6,140 nucleotides of DNA from assembly GCA_030040475.1 (NCBI GenBank), contig JASHTQ010000132.1, positions 1-6,140 on the forward strand. The letters run 5' to 3'. The number at the start of each line of letters is the position of its first letter. Positions within the stretch are counted from its first letter, which is position 1. This document shows, in pieces, positions 1 to 4,526 of this stretch. The DNA is from Streptosporangiaceae bacterium. Its GTDB lineage: Bacteria > Actinomycetota > Actinomycetes > Streptosporangiales > Streptosporangiaceae. A program made the position numbers and the translations under genes. Under the pieces are notes generated by a model that was not told where the DNA came from, made no database searches, and saw nothing but the letters and a program-made list of their open reading frames with translations.

Positions 1-500
1 GTGATGACGGCGATCGGCAGCGCCGCGGCGAACGCGGACACCAGGTCGAACTCGCCCGCGGCGGCGGCCGCGTCGAGCAGTTCGCCGACGGTGCGCTCGA
101 TCCTGCCCGCGTAGCCGGCCACCGCCCGCGGGCCGAACGCGGGTGCCGCGAGCCGCCGCAGCCTGGTGTGGTCCGGCGGGTTCATGCTCAGGAAGGACAG
201 GTCGAGCTCGTCGTCCGCGGCCGGCACGCCGTCCTGCTCCTGCGGACGGGCCCCGAAGCGCCGGTCGCGCAGCACGTCGTCGCAGACCCGGTGGCTCGTG
301 GTCACCCAGTTGCCGAGCCTGGTGGGCACCAGCGTGCCCTGCGCCCGAAGCCGGTCGTAGACCGCGTACGGGTTGACCCGGCCGGGGCGCAACTGGATCA
401 GCGACATCGGGTCGCGCCTGACGTAGCCGGCGTAGGCGACGCCCGCGCGGGCGAGGTACAGGCTCGAGGCGAAGGCGAGCACCTGACGCAGGTCGGCCAT
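1..500 (-). CDS. Cytochrome P450, N-terminal part (cut by window edge)
   Basis: About 166 residues of a bacterial cytochrome P450 read leftwards from the ATG at 498-500 and run off the window. Seen: an N-terminal region with NPYAVYDRLRAQG (about residues 43-55), typical of the start of the P450 fold, and then the helix-C segment SFLSMNPPDHTRLRRLAAPAFGP (about 102-124, shown here only to place it), whose His and Arg residues contact the heme propionates in this family. The Cys heme ligand and the I-helix acid-alcohol pair lie beyond the edge, so catalytic competence cannot be judged. There is no membrane anchor, so it should be a soluble class I enzyme needing a ferredoxin and reductase; neither is in view. 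The start is fixed by a strong AAGGAGGAGC ribosome site directly before the ATG. It is divergent from the M20 amidohydrolase. Substrate is unknown. Confidence 0.9.
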   Translation of the reverse strand, partial: MADLRQVLAFASSLYLARAGVAYAGYVRRDPMSLIQLRPGRVNPYAVYDRLRAQGTLVPTRLGNWVTTSHRVCDDVLRDRRFGARPQEQDGVPAADDELDLSFLSMNPPDHTRLRRLAAPAFGPRAVAGYAGRIERTVGELLDAAAAAGEFDLVSAFAAALPIAVI

Positions 501-566
501 GCTCCTCCTTGGGCGGGACAACCGGGCATTACAGTTATTTTCGCCAGGGATCAAGGGGAGGGAACA
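501..566. promoter_or_regulatory. Divergent intergenic region, P450 / M20 amidohydrolase
   Basis: This 66-bp gap must hold the 5' signals of both divergent genes. Directly visible are the Shine-Dalgarno AAGGAGGAG of the P450 (minus strand, 501-510) and AAGGGGAGGG of the amidohydrolase (553-562, about 5 bases before the GTG). The centre (528-541) is locally AT-rich and includes TACAGT (530-535), a possible -10 for the amidohydrolase, but I see no convincing -35 at normal spacing. With so little space a shared regulator is plausible, but no clear inverted repeat stands out. Confidence 0.4.
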
Positions 567-1799
567 GTGCCGCTACGCAATGAGGCCGCGAAGATCGCCG
601 GCGAGATCGCCGAGCTGCGGCACGCGATCCATGCCGAGCCGGAGATCGGCCTGGACCTGCCGAAGACCCAGCGCAAGGTGCTCGCCGCCCTGGACGGGCT
701 GCCGCTGGAGATCAGCACGGGCAGCGGGCTCAGCTCGGTGACCGCCGTGCTGCGCGGCGGCGGCGGCGGGGGCGGCGGCGTTGGCGGGGGTGGCGGCGCG
801 GGCACTGGCCCGGTGGTGCTGCTGCGCGGCGACATGGACGCGCTGCCGGTGACCGAGGAGACCGGGCTGCCGTACGCCTCGCGGATCCCTGGCGCGATGC
901 ACGCCTGCGGCCACGACCTGCACACCGCCATGCTGGTGGGGGCGGCCCGGCTGCTCAGCGCGAGGCGGGCCGAGCTGCCCGGCACGGTGATCTTCATGTT
1001 CCAGCCCGGCGAGGAGGGCTACGCCGGCGCCAGGCAGATGATCAACGAGGGCGTGCTCGCGGCCGCGGGCGAGCCGCCGGTCGCCGCCTACGGCCTGCAC
1101 GTGACGTCCAACCGGCTGCGCTGCGGCGTGTTCTCCACCCGGCCGGGCGCGATGCTCGCCGCCGCGGACCAGATCACGGTCACCGTGCACGGCCGTGGCG
1201 GGCACGCCTCGCAGCCGCACCGCGCCGCCGATCCGATACCGGCCGCGTGCGAGATCGTGCTCGCGCTGCAGACGCTGGTGACGAGGAAGTTCGACGTGTT
1301 CGACCCGGTCGTCATCACCGTCGGCAGCTTCCACGCGGGCACCACGGACAACGTGATCCCGGACCGGGCGACGTTCCTGGCCACCGCGCGCTCCTTCAGC
1401 ACGCAGACGAGGAACGCGATGGCCGAACTCGTGCCGCGGCTGGCCAGGGACATTGCCGCCGCGCACGGGCTGACCGCGGACGCGCAGTACGTCGCGGAGT
1501 ACCCGGTGACCGTCAACGACGCCGCCGAGGCGGCGTTCGCGACCGGGGTGATCGCGGAGGTGTTCGGGCCCGGGCAGGGCGAGACCGCCGAGTTCCCGAT
1601 CACCGGCGCGGAGGACTTCTCGTTCGTCCTCGAGCGGGTGCCAGGCGCGTTCGTCATGCTCGGCGCGTGCCCGCCGGACCGGGACCCGGAGACCGCGCCG
1701 ACCAACCATTCCGCGGTGGCGGTCTTCGACGACGCGGCGCTCGCCGACGGCACCGCCCTGTACGCCGAACTGGCCGTGCGCAGGCTCGGCCTCGGCTAA
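567..1799 (+). CDS. M20 family metallopeptidase / amidohydrolase (hippurate hydrolase-like, M20D)
   Basis: A complete 410-residue protein of the M20D amidohydrolase family (hippurate, IAA-amino-acid and N-acyl-amino-acid hydrolases), which hydrolyse an amide bond with two bound metal ions, probably in the cytoplasm. Motifs in order: RGDMDALPVTEETG (87-100), HACGHD (112-117; Cys114 and His116 as metal ligands), QPGEEG (146-151; Glu149 catalytic and Glu150 ligand by family analogy), GLHV (176-179; His178), the dimerisation-domain motif HGRGGHAS (208-215), and TNHS near the C-terminus (His381). All expected ligands are present, and length is normal for the family. The GTG at 567 is chosen because AAGGGGAGGG lies about 5 bases upstream and the family N-terminus (ELRHAIHAEPEIGLD) begins shortly after; the frame stays open upstream but antisense to the P450. 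Odd: a glycine-run insertion at residues 64-81. Substrate cannot be read from sequence; pairing with the P450 may be incidental. Confidence 0.93.
   Translation: MPLRNEAAKIAGEIAELRHAIHAEPEIGLDLPKTQRKVLAALDGLPLEISTGSGLSSVTAVLRGGGGGGGGVGGGGGAGTGPVVLLRGDMDALPVTEETGLPYASRIPGAMHACGHDLHTAMLVGAARLLSARRAELPGTVIFMFQPGEEGYAGARQMINEGVLAAAGEPPVAAYGLHVTSNRLRCGVFSTRPGAMLAAADQITVTVHGRGGHASQPHRAADPIPAACEIVLALQTLVTRKFDVFDPVVITVGSFHAGTTDNVIPDRATFLATARSFSTQTRNAMAELVPRLARDIAAAHGLTADAQYVAEYPVTVNDAAEAAFATGVIAEVFGPGQGETAEFPITGAEDFSFVLERVPGAFVMLGACPPDRDPETAPTNHSAVAVFDDAALADGTALYAELAVRRLGLG
756..809 (+). repeat. GGC-rich low-complexity tract encoding poly-glycine
   Basis: A run of GGC/GGG/GGT codons inside the amidohydrolase encodes eight Gly, one Val, five Gly, then Ala-Gly-Thr-Gly (residues 64-81). 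It lies between the strand TAVLRG and the strand PVVLLRGDMDALP, where relatives usually have a short surface turn. Imperfect trinucleotide repeats of this sort can change length by slippage in steps of one codon. Confidence 0.85.
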
Positions 1800-1829
1800 A
1801 TTGTACGACGACGTACAGCGTTGTACAAT
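1800..1829 (+). promoter_or_regulatory. Toxin-antitoxin promoter with overlapping GTAC operator; probably leaderless
   Basis: Three GTAC cores lie at 1803-1806, 1813-1816 and 1823-1826, exactly 10 bp apart. The outer two form an inverted repeat, ATTGTAC (1800-1806) with GTACAAT (1823-1829). The same bases make a promoter: TTGTAC (1801-1806) as a weak -35, a 17-bp spacer, and TACAAT (1824-1829) as a -10 with five of six consensus bases. Six bases later comes the ATG at 1836, so transcription would start at or beside the start codon; there is no Shine-Dalgarno sequence. TGTACA-type operators are known for YefM-family antitoxins, so autorepression by the encoded complex is the likely reading (inference). 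Confidence 0.75.
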
Positions 1830-1835
1830 CTAGGC

Positions 1836-2129
1836 ATGGCGACGATGACTGTCAGCGAGGCGCGGGCGACGCTGCCCGAGGTTCTCGACCGGGTGGCCGA
1901 GGGTGAGGAGATCACCATCACCCGTCACGGCCGTGCGGTGGCCGTGGTGGTGCGGCCGGACATCATGTGGAGCAGGAGCCGCGCCGGTGCCGTCATGGCC
2001 GAGGCGGAGCGGATCCACGAGCTGCTCAGCGAGGCGGCGGCCGCCCCCTTGCCGGAGGGCCCCGGCCTGACCGCCGAGCGCGCCGAGGAGCTGATCGCCG
2101 CGATCAGGGCCGGCCGGGACGCAGGCTGA
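1836..2129 (+). CDS. Type II antitoxin, Phd/YefM family
   Basis: A 97-residue protein whose first ~45 residues match the Phd/YefM DNA-binding fold: TVSEARATLPEVLDRVAEGE (5-24) followed by the strand-forming ITITRHGRAVAVVV (26-39). The rest (about 50-97) is helical, acidic and Ala/Glu-rich, as expected for the flexible tail that wraps and blocks the toxin. The ATG at 1836 is chosen over a TTG at 1821 because the TTG lies inside the operator and -10 box; a second ATG at 1845 is possible. There is no ribosome site, in keeping with a leaderless message. The stop overlaps the toxin start by one base (TGATG), the classic co-translated arrangement. Expected role: neutralise the PIN toxin and repress the operon, with degradation under stress releasing the toxin (family knowledge). 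Confidence 0.9.
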   Translation: MATMTVSEARATLPEVLDRVAEGEEITITRHGRAVAVVVRPDIMWSRSRAGAVMAEAERIHELLSEAAAAPLPEGPGLTAERAEELIAAIRAGRDAG

Positions 2130-2533
2130 TGGACGCCTTCGACGCCGACGTGCTCATCTACGCCGCCGTGCCAGGTAATCCGCTGGGCCAGCGGGTCGCC
2201 GCCCTGTTCCGGGAGGCGGCGCCCGGGACGACGGCGGGCATCGGCTCGGTCCTCCTGCTGACCGAGGTGCTCGGCAAACCGCTACGGGACGGCAGCGCCG
2301 ACGAGGTCCGGGCATTGGCCGGGCTGCTTGCCAGGCTCGACCTGCGGCCGGTGGACCGGGCCACCGCCGAACGGGCGACGGCGCTGGCCAGCAGGTACCG
2401 GCTGGGGGCGGCCGACGCCACGCACCTGGCCACGGCCGTGGGCATGGGCGCCGACCGGTTCATCACCAACAACAAGCACGACTTCGACGCCAGGATCAAG
2501 GAGATCGACGTCACGTACCCGGACGACTGCTGA
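2129..2533 (+). CDS. PIN-domain ribonuclease toxin, VapC type
   Basis: A 134-residue PIN-domain protein, the usual VapC length. The N-terminal strand FDADVLIYAAVPGNP (4-18) carries the first acidic residues (Asp5, Asp7); TEVLGKPLR (45-53) gives Glu46; GAADATHLATA (93-103) gives Asp96; and ADRFITNNKHDF (108-119) is the last conserved block. There the usual acidic residue after 'TN' is Asn115, with Asp118 nearby. PIN toxins are Mg2+-dependent endoribonucleases that typically cut tRNA or rRNA; the target here is unknown. The ATG at 2129 overlaps the antitoxin stop, implying translational coupling. The frame extends upstream inside the antitoxin but shows no PIN sequence there. VapC toxins are best known with VapB-type partners; here the partner is Phd-like, a combination known in actinobacteria. 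Confidence 0.9.
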   Translation: MDAFDADVLIYAAVPGNPLGQRVAALFREAAPGTTAGIGSVLLLTEVLGKPLRDGSADEVRALAGLLARLDLRPVDRATAERATALASRYRLGAADATHLATAVGMGADRFITNNKHDFDARIKEIDVTYPDDC

Positions 2534-2546
2534 CCTCATCACATAT

Positions 2547-2589
2547 AAAAATCAAAATCTTTTTTCAGCCGAACGGGCGGTGGTACCAC
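2547..2589 (+). repeat. AT-rich 3'-end repeat, copy A
   Basis: Thirteen bases after the toxin stop begins AAAAATCAAAATCTTT (2547-2562), then CCGAACG (2569-2575) and GTGGTA (2580-2585). The same blocks in the same order follow the icd stop on the other strand (copy B). In copy A, GTGGTA is part of a perfect 10-bp palindrome GTGGTACCAC (2580-2589). An exact 16-base A/T-rich match in such GC-rich DNA, with matching flanking blocks, is very unlikely by chance. Function is unknown; a 3'-end or dispersed repeat is most likely. Confidence 0.75.
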
Positions 2590-2613
2590 GGCAACGTGAC
2601 GCCGCGCCGCCCG
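2574..2613. terminator. Possible terminator hairpin between convergent toxin and HTH genes
   Basis: CGGGCGG (2574-2580) pairs with CCGCCCG (2607-2613), enclosing a loop with most of the GTGGTACCAC palindrome. It lies between two convergent genes, where a bidirectional terminator is expected. The loop is long (26 bases) and no T-run follows, so this is only a candidate. Confidence 0.35.
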
Positions 2614-2651
2614 GGTGGCCGCAGAACCCTGCCGGGATGCGGAGCTAGCGG

Positions 2652-2951
2652 TCAGGCCGCCGGCTCGTCCTTCTTGTTTCCCGATGCCGCGCTGGCGGCC
2701 TTGGCCTGGTTGCGGGCAGCCCGGAAGCGCTGCTGTGCGCCTTGCTTGGTGAGGCCGTAGCACGCGCCGATCTCGATCCAGGTGGCACCCGCCTTGCGGG
2801 CGGCCTCGACCTGGGCGGCCTCCAGTTCGTCGGCCGCTTCCCGCAGCAGCCTGGCTGCATGGAGCCGGCTCATCGGCCCGTCGGCGGCGTCGAGAGCGCC
2901 GAGCGCGGCGAGGATCCGCTTGACAGGACTCTTGGAGGCCACGATCACAGC
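2652..2951 (-). CDS. Small helix-turn-helix protein, probable transcription regulator
   Basis: About 99 residues from a GTG at 2951. Seen: a helical, alanine-rich, coiled-coil-like segment (LHAARLLREAADELEAAQVE, about 31-50) followed by a helix-turn-helix, ATWIEIGACYGLTKQGAQQR (about 56-75). This resembles the 'TWxEIGxxxGxTRQAxxxRF' pattern of many small actinobacterial DNA-binding proteins and of sigma region 4-like HTHs. The tail is short and lysine/alanine-rich. I do not recognise a named gene. The start is uncertain: a TTG at 2969 (105 residues) is the longer option, GTG 2945 the shorter, and none has a clear ribosome site. Immediately upstream is a four-half-site operator array, so autoregulation is likely. 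It is divergent from the lysine-rich micro-ORF and convergent with the toxin. Confidence 0.75.
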   Translation of the reverse strand, partial: AVIVASKSPVKRILAALGALDAADGPMSRLHAARLLREAADELEAAQVEAARKAGATWIEIGACYGLTKQGAQQRFRAARNQAKAASAASGNKKDEPAA

Positions 2952-2971
2952 GTATTCGACAGCCGCCAACG

Positions 2972-3010
2972 GTCAATGATACGTTGACGTCTGGTCAACA
3001 ATTCGTTGAC
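2972..3010. promoter_or_regulatory. Tandem operator array: four GTCAAY/GTTGAC half-sites at 11-bp pitch
   Basis: Hexamers GTCAAT (2972-2977), GTTGAC (2983-2988), GTCAAC (2994-2999) and GTTGAC (3005-3010) start exactly 11 bp apart and alternate in orientation. They can be read as two 17-bp palindromes, GTCAATGATACGTTGAC and GTCAACAATTCGTTGAC, 22 bp apart, agreeing at 13 of 17 positions. A regulator binding here would place two dimers on one face of the helix. The array sits between the divergent HTH gene and micro-ORF, and TTGAC also resembles a -35 element, so bound protein would block polymerase. TATCAT on the minus strand (2976-2981) is a possible -10 for the HTH gene. That the HTH protein itself binds here is inference. 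Confidence 0.75.
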
Positions 3011-3039
3011 GACCACGGGTCAGGAGGCGGGTGAGACGG

Positions 3040-3093
3040 ATGGCCAAGAAGAGCAAGAAGGGCAAGAAGAAGGGCAAGAAGGGCAAGAAGTAG
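3040..3093 (+). CDS. Lysine/glycine-rich micro-ORF (17 codons)
   Basis: ATG to TAG encodes MAKKSKKGKKKGKKGKK: 11 Lys of 17, all AAG, with Gly all GGC, and no hydrophobic segment. Upstream AGGAGG (3022-3027) is a good Shine-Dalgarno but its spacing to the ATG is long (12 bases); a GTG at 3031 in the same frame is only 3 bases away. Fourteen bases after the stop comes a perfect 13-bp-stem hairpin, so the frame is bracketed by an operator array, a ribosome site and a terminator-like structure. That supports a real transcript. Such a basic peptide could bind nucleic acid or ribosomes, or the frame could be a leader. I do not recognise a family. Chance AAG repeats in a non-coding transcript are the main alternative. 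Confidence 0.5.
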   Translation: MAKKSKKGKKKGKKGKK

Positions 3094-3106
3094 CAGTTCG
3101 CCAACC

Positions 3107-3144
3107 CGGGCGGCAGCGGCTCTGCGACGTCCCGCTGCCGCCCG
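3107..3144 (+). terminator. Strong GC hairpin, likely terminator of the micro-ORF transcript
   Basis: CGGGCGGCAGCGG (3107-3119) is perfectly complementary to CCGCTGCCGCCCG (3132-3144), giving a 13-bp stem with a 12-base loop, 14 bases after the micro-ORF stop. There is no U-run, which is common for actinobacterial intrinsic terminators. It could also block transcripts arriving from the mdh side. Confidence 0.65.
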
Positions 3145-3170
3145 CGCGCCCAAGCGCCCGGTCCCGGCCC

Positions 3171-3340
3171 CCGCAGCGTCATGAAACCCGGGTTCCACCA
3201 CCCCAGCAGGCAGCTCCAGCCCCCCCGCAGCGTCATGAACCCGGGTTCCAGCACCCCAGCAGGCAGCTCCAGCCCCGCCGCAGCGTCATGAAACCCGGGT
3301 TTCAGCACCCCAGGAGGTAGTGGAACCCGGGTTTCAGTAC
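3171..3340. repeat. ~54-bp tandem repeat, about 3.5 copies, with CCCGGG palindrome cores
   Basis: Copies start with CCGCAGCGTCATGAA at 3171, 3225 and 3278 (periods 54 and 53), and the first two continue to CACCCCAGCAGGCAGCTCCAG. A partial copy follows at about 3319-3340. Each has a palindromic core around CCCGGG (3187, 3240, 3294, 3326); in copy three it is a perfect 14-mer GAAACCCGGGTTTC (3290-3303). Small differences (A/C insertions, G to T) show the copies have diverged. All reading frames through it give repetitive peptides without family resemblance, so I treat it as non-coding. It lies between the convergent micro-ORF and mdh. Confidence 0.85.
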
Positions 3341-3350
3341 CTTCGGGCCG

Positions 3351-3386
3351 GGAACCTGGCGTCCCGGTTCCACCAGGATTCCCTGG
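3351..3386. repeat. Two short stem-loops in the convergent gap
   Basis: GGAACC (3351-3356) pairs with GGTTCC (3366-3371), and CCAGG (3373-3377) pairs with CCTGG (3382-3386). The GGTTCCACCA stretch resembles part of the tandem repeat next door, so this may be a decayed copy. No coding signal is seen here. Confidence 0.4.
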
Positions 3387-3404
3387 CGCAGCACCGGCAC
3401 CACA

Positions 3405-3435
3405 TCCTCGTAACGAGGAGGCGGCCGCCGGCCGC
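3405..3435 (-). terminator. Paired hairpins after the mdh stop
   Basis: Reading in the mdh direction, 4 bases after the TGA comes GCGGCC-GGC-GGCCGC (3421-3435), then TCCTCG-TTA-CGAGGA (3405-3419). Both are perfect 6-bp stems with 3-base loops. No clear U-run follows. Position and structure fit a factor-independent terminator for the icd-mdh transcript. Confidence 0.6.
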
Positions 3436-3439
3436 CGCG

Positions 3440-4435
3440 TCAGAGGGTGGCGACGTCGGCTTGCTTGGCGCGGACGGCTTCGGCGGCGGTGCGCAGGTCG
3501 GCGAGCTCGGACTCGGTGAGGTCGCGCTCGACGATGCGGCGCACGCCTTCGGCGCCGATCTCGGCCTCGACGCCCAGGTAGACGCCGGAGATGCCGTACT
3601 CGCCGTCCAGCCAGGCGCACACCGGCATGATCGCGCCGGAGTCCTCGGCCACCGCTCGGGCCATCCGGGCCGCGGCCGCGGAGGGGGCGTAGTACGCCGA
3701 ACCCGTCTTCAGCAGCGCGACGATCTCGCCACCGCCGTTCCGCGTCCGGGTGACGAGCGCGTCGACGTCGTCGGCGGACATCACGTCGGCGAGCGGGCGG
3801 CCGTCGACCGTGCAGGCCGAGGGCACCGGCACCATGGTGTCGCCGTGCGAGCCGAGCGTCAGCGTGCGCACCGAGCCGACGGGAACGCCGAGCTTGTCCG
3901 CGACGAAGTAGCTGAACCTGGCCGTGTCGAGCATGCCCGCCTGGCCCATCACCCGGTGGTGCGGGAAGCCGGACACCTTGGCGGCCAGCGCGGTCATCTC
4001 GTCCAGCGGGTTGGACACCACGATCAGCACCGCGTCCGGCGCGTACTTCGCGACGTTCTCCACCACGTTCCTGACGATCTTGGCGTTGACCTCGATCAGG
4101 TCCATCCGGCTCATGCCGGGCTTGCGGGCCAGGCCCGCGGTGACGATCACGATGCCCGAGCCCGCGATGACCTCGTAGCCCTCGCCGGCCTGACCCGTCG
4201 TCTGGCCGGTCACCTTGGTCTCGAAGCCCTCCACCGGCCGTGACTGGTTCATGTCCAGGGCCAGCCCCTCCGGCTTGCCCTCGATGATGTCGGTGAGCAC
4301 GACCTCGTCGAAGATGTCGTACTCGGCCAGCCGCTGCGCGGTGGTCGAGCCGTAGAACCCGGCACCGACGACGGTTACCTTGCCCCTGCGGGGGGGTAGC
4401 GGGGGCAGACCCCCCTGGCTAGCACTGCGTGCCAT
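3440..4435 (-). CDS. mdh: NAD-dependent malate dehydrogenase (LDH-like type)
   Basis: A 331-residue malate dehydrogenase of the lactate/malate dehydrogenase superfamily, oxidising malate to oxaloacetate in the TCA cycle. Seen: the Rossmann motif VGAGFYGSTTAQ (23-34); Asp49 at the end of strand 2 (VVLTDI), indicating NAD over NADP; the active-site loop ARKPGMSR with Arg104 and Arg110, the substrate-binding arginines; SNPLD (141-145) with Asn142; GMLDTARF (167-174) with Asp170 and Arg173; and the catalytic His197 in GSHGDTM. Arginine rather than Gln in the loop supports malate over lactate. AAGGAG lies 9 bases before the ATG. Odd: about 15 extra N-terminal residues (MARSASQGGLPPLPPRRG) before the first strand, encoded by a G/C-run inverted repeat. 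No later ATG/GTG/TTG before KVTVVG can replace this start. It follows icd by 90 bp on the same strand. Confidence 0.95.
   Translation of the reverse strand: MARSASQGGLPPLPPRRGKVTVVGAGFYGSTTAQRLAEYDIFDEVVLTDIIEGKPEGLALDMNQSRPVEGFETKVTGQTTGQAGEGYEVIAGSGIVIVTAGLARKPGMSRMDLIEVNAKIVRNVVENVAKYAPDAVLIVVSNPLDEMTALAAKVSGFPHHRVMGQAGMLDTARFSYFVADKLGVPVGSVRTLTLGSHGDTMVPVPSACTVDGRPLADVMSADDVDALVTRTRNGGGEIVALLKTGSAYYAPSAAAARMARAVAEDSGAIMPVCAWLDGEYGISGVYLGVEAEIGAEGVRRIVERDLTESELADLRTAAEAVRAKQADVATL
4391..4415. repeat. G-run/C-run inverted repeat inside the mdh N-terminus
   Basis: GGGGGGT (4391-4397) is perfectly complementary to ACCCCCC (4409-4415), with a further GGGGG in the loop that offers an alternative pairing. 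It encodes QGGLPPLPP, extra sequence before the conserved Rossmann strand of malate dehydrogenase, so it looks like a small repeat captured by the gene's 5' end. In mRNA it would form a strong stem starting about 20 bases into the coding region. Confidence 0.6.
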
Positions 4436-4490
4436 ATCGGCGAACTCCTTTTTAAGTCCCGGATTCCACGTGTCAGGAATGCGGGAGAGA

Positions 4491-4526
4491 TACCACTAAT
4501 CGTTCGGAATAAAGATTTTGATTTTT
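4491..4526 (-). repeat. AT-rich 3'-end repeat, copy B, at the icd stop
   Basis: On the minus strand this reads AAAAATCAAAATCTTT (4526-4511), CCGAACG (4507-4501) and GTGGTA (4496-4491), the same three blocks in the same order as copy A, with a 3-base deletion (CAG) between the first two blocks. It starts at the last base of the icd TAA codon, so gene end and repeat edge coincide. The rest of the icd-mdh gap holds the mdh ribosome site and nothing else I recognise. Confidence 0.75.

Noticed and set aside
168..566. Extension of the amidohydrolase frame upstream to 168
   Set aside because: It runs antisense through the P450 gene, matches no M20 sequence, and the GTG at 567 has a proper ribosome site.
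573..1709. Long antisense open frame (378 codons) over the amidohydrolase
   Set aside because: Arg/Gly/His/Val-rich composition typical of a GC-rich shadow frame, with no family resemblance; the plus-strand frame has all M20 motifs.
2539..2976. Minus-strand frame of 145 codons overlapping the HTH gene
   Set aside because: Arg/Gly-rich shadow frame with no HTH; it crosses the AT-rich repeat and shows no domain.
3171..3340. CRISPR-like array
   Set aside because: The units are joined tandem repeats with no unique spacers, only about 3.5 copies, and no cas genes nearby.
2973..3620. Minus-strand frame with Leu-rich runs that look like membrane helices (LLLLALLALLLALLALL)
   Set aside because: The Leu runs are the complement of the AAG/GGC repeats of the lysine micro-ORF, and the rest is the tandem repeat and mdh antisense. 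There is no good start signal.
3320..4243. Plus-strand open frame of 307 codons over mdh
   Set aside because: Shadow of the malate dehydrogenase gene: His/Asp/Gly/Arg-rich, no recognisable domain.
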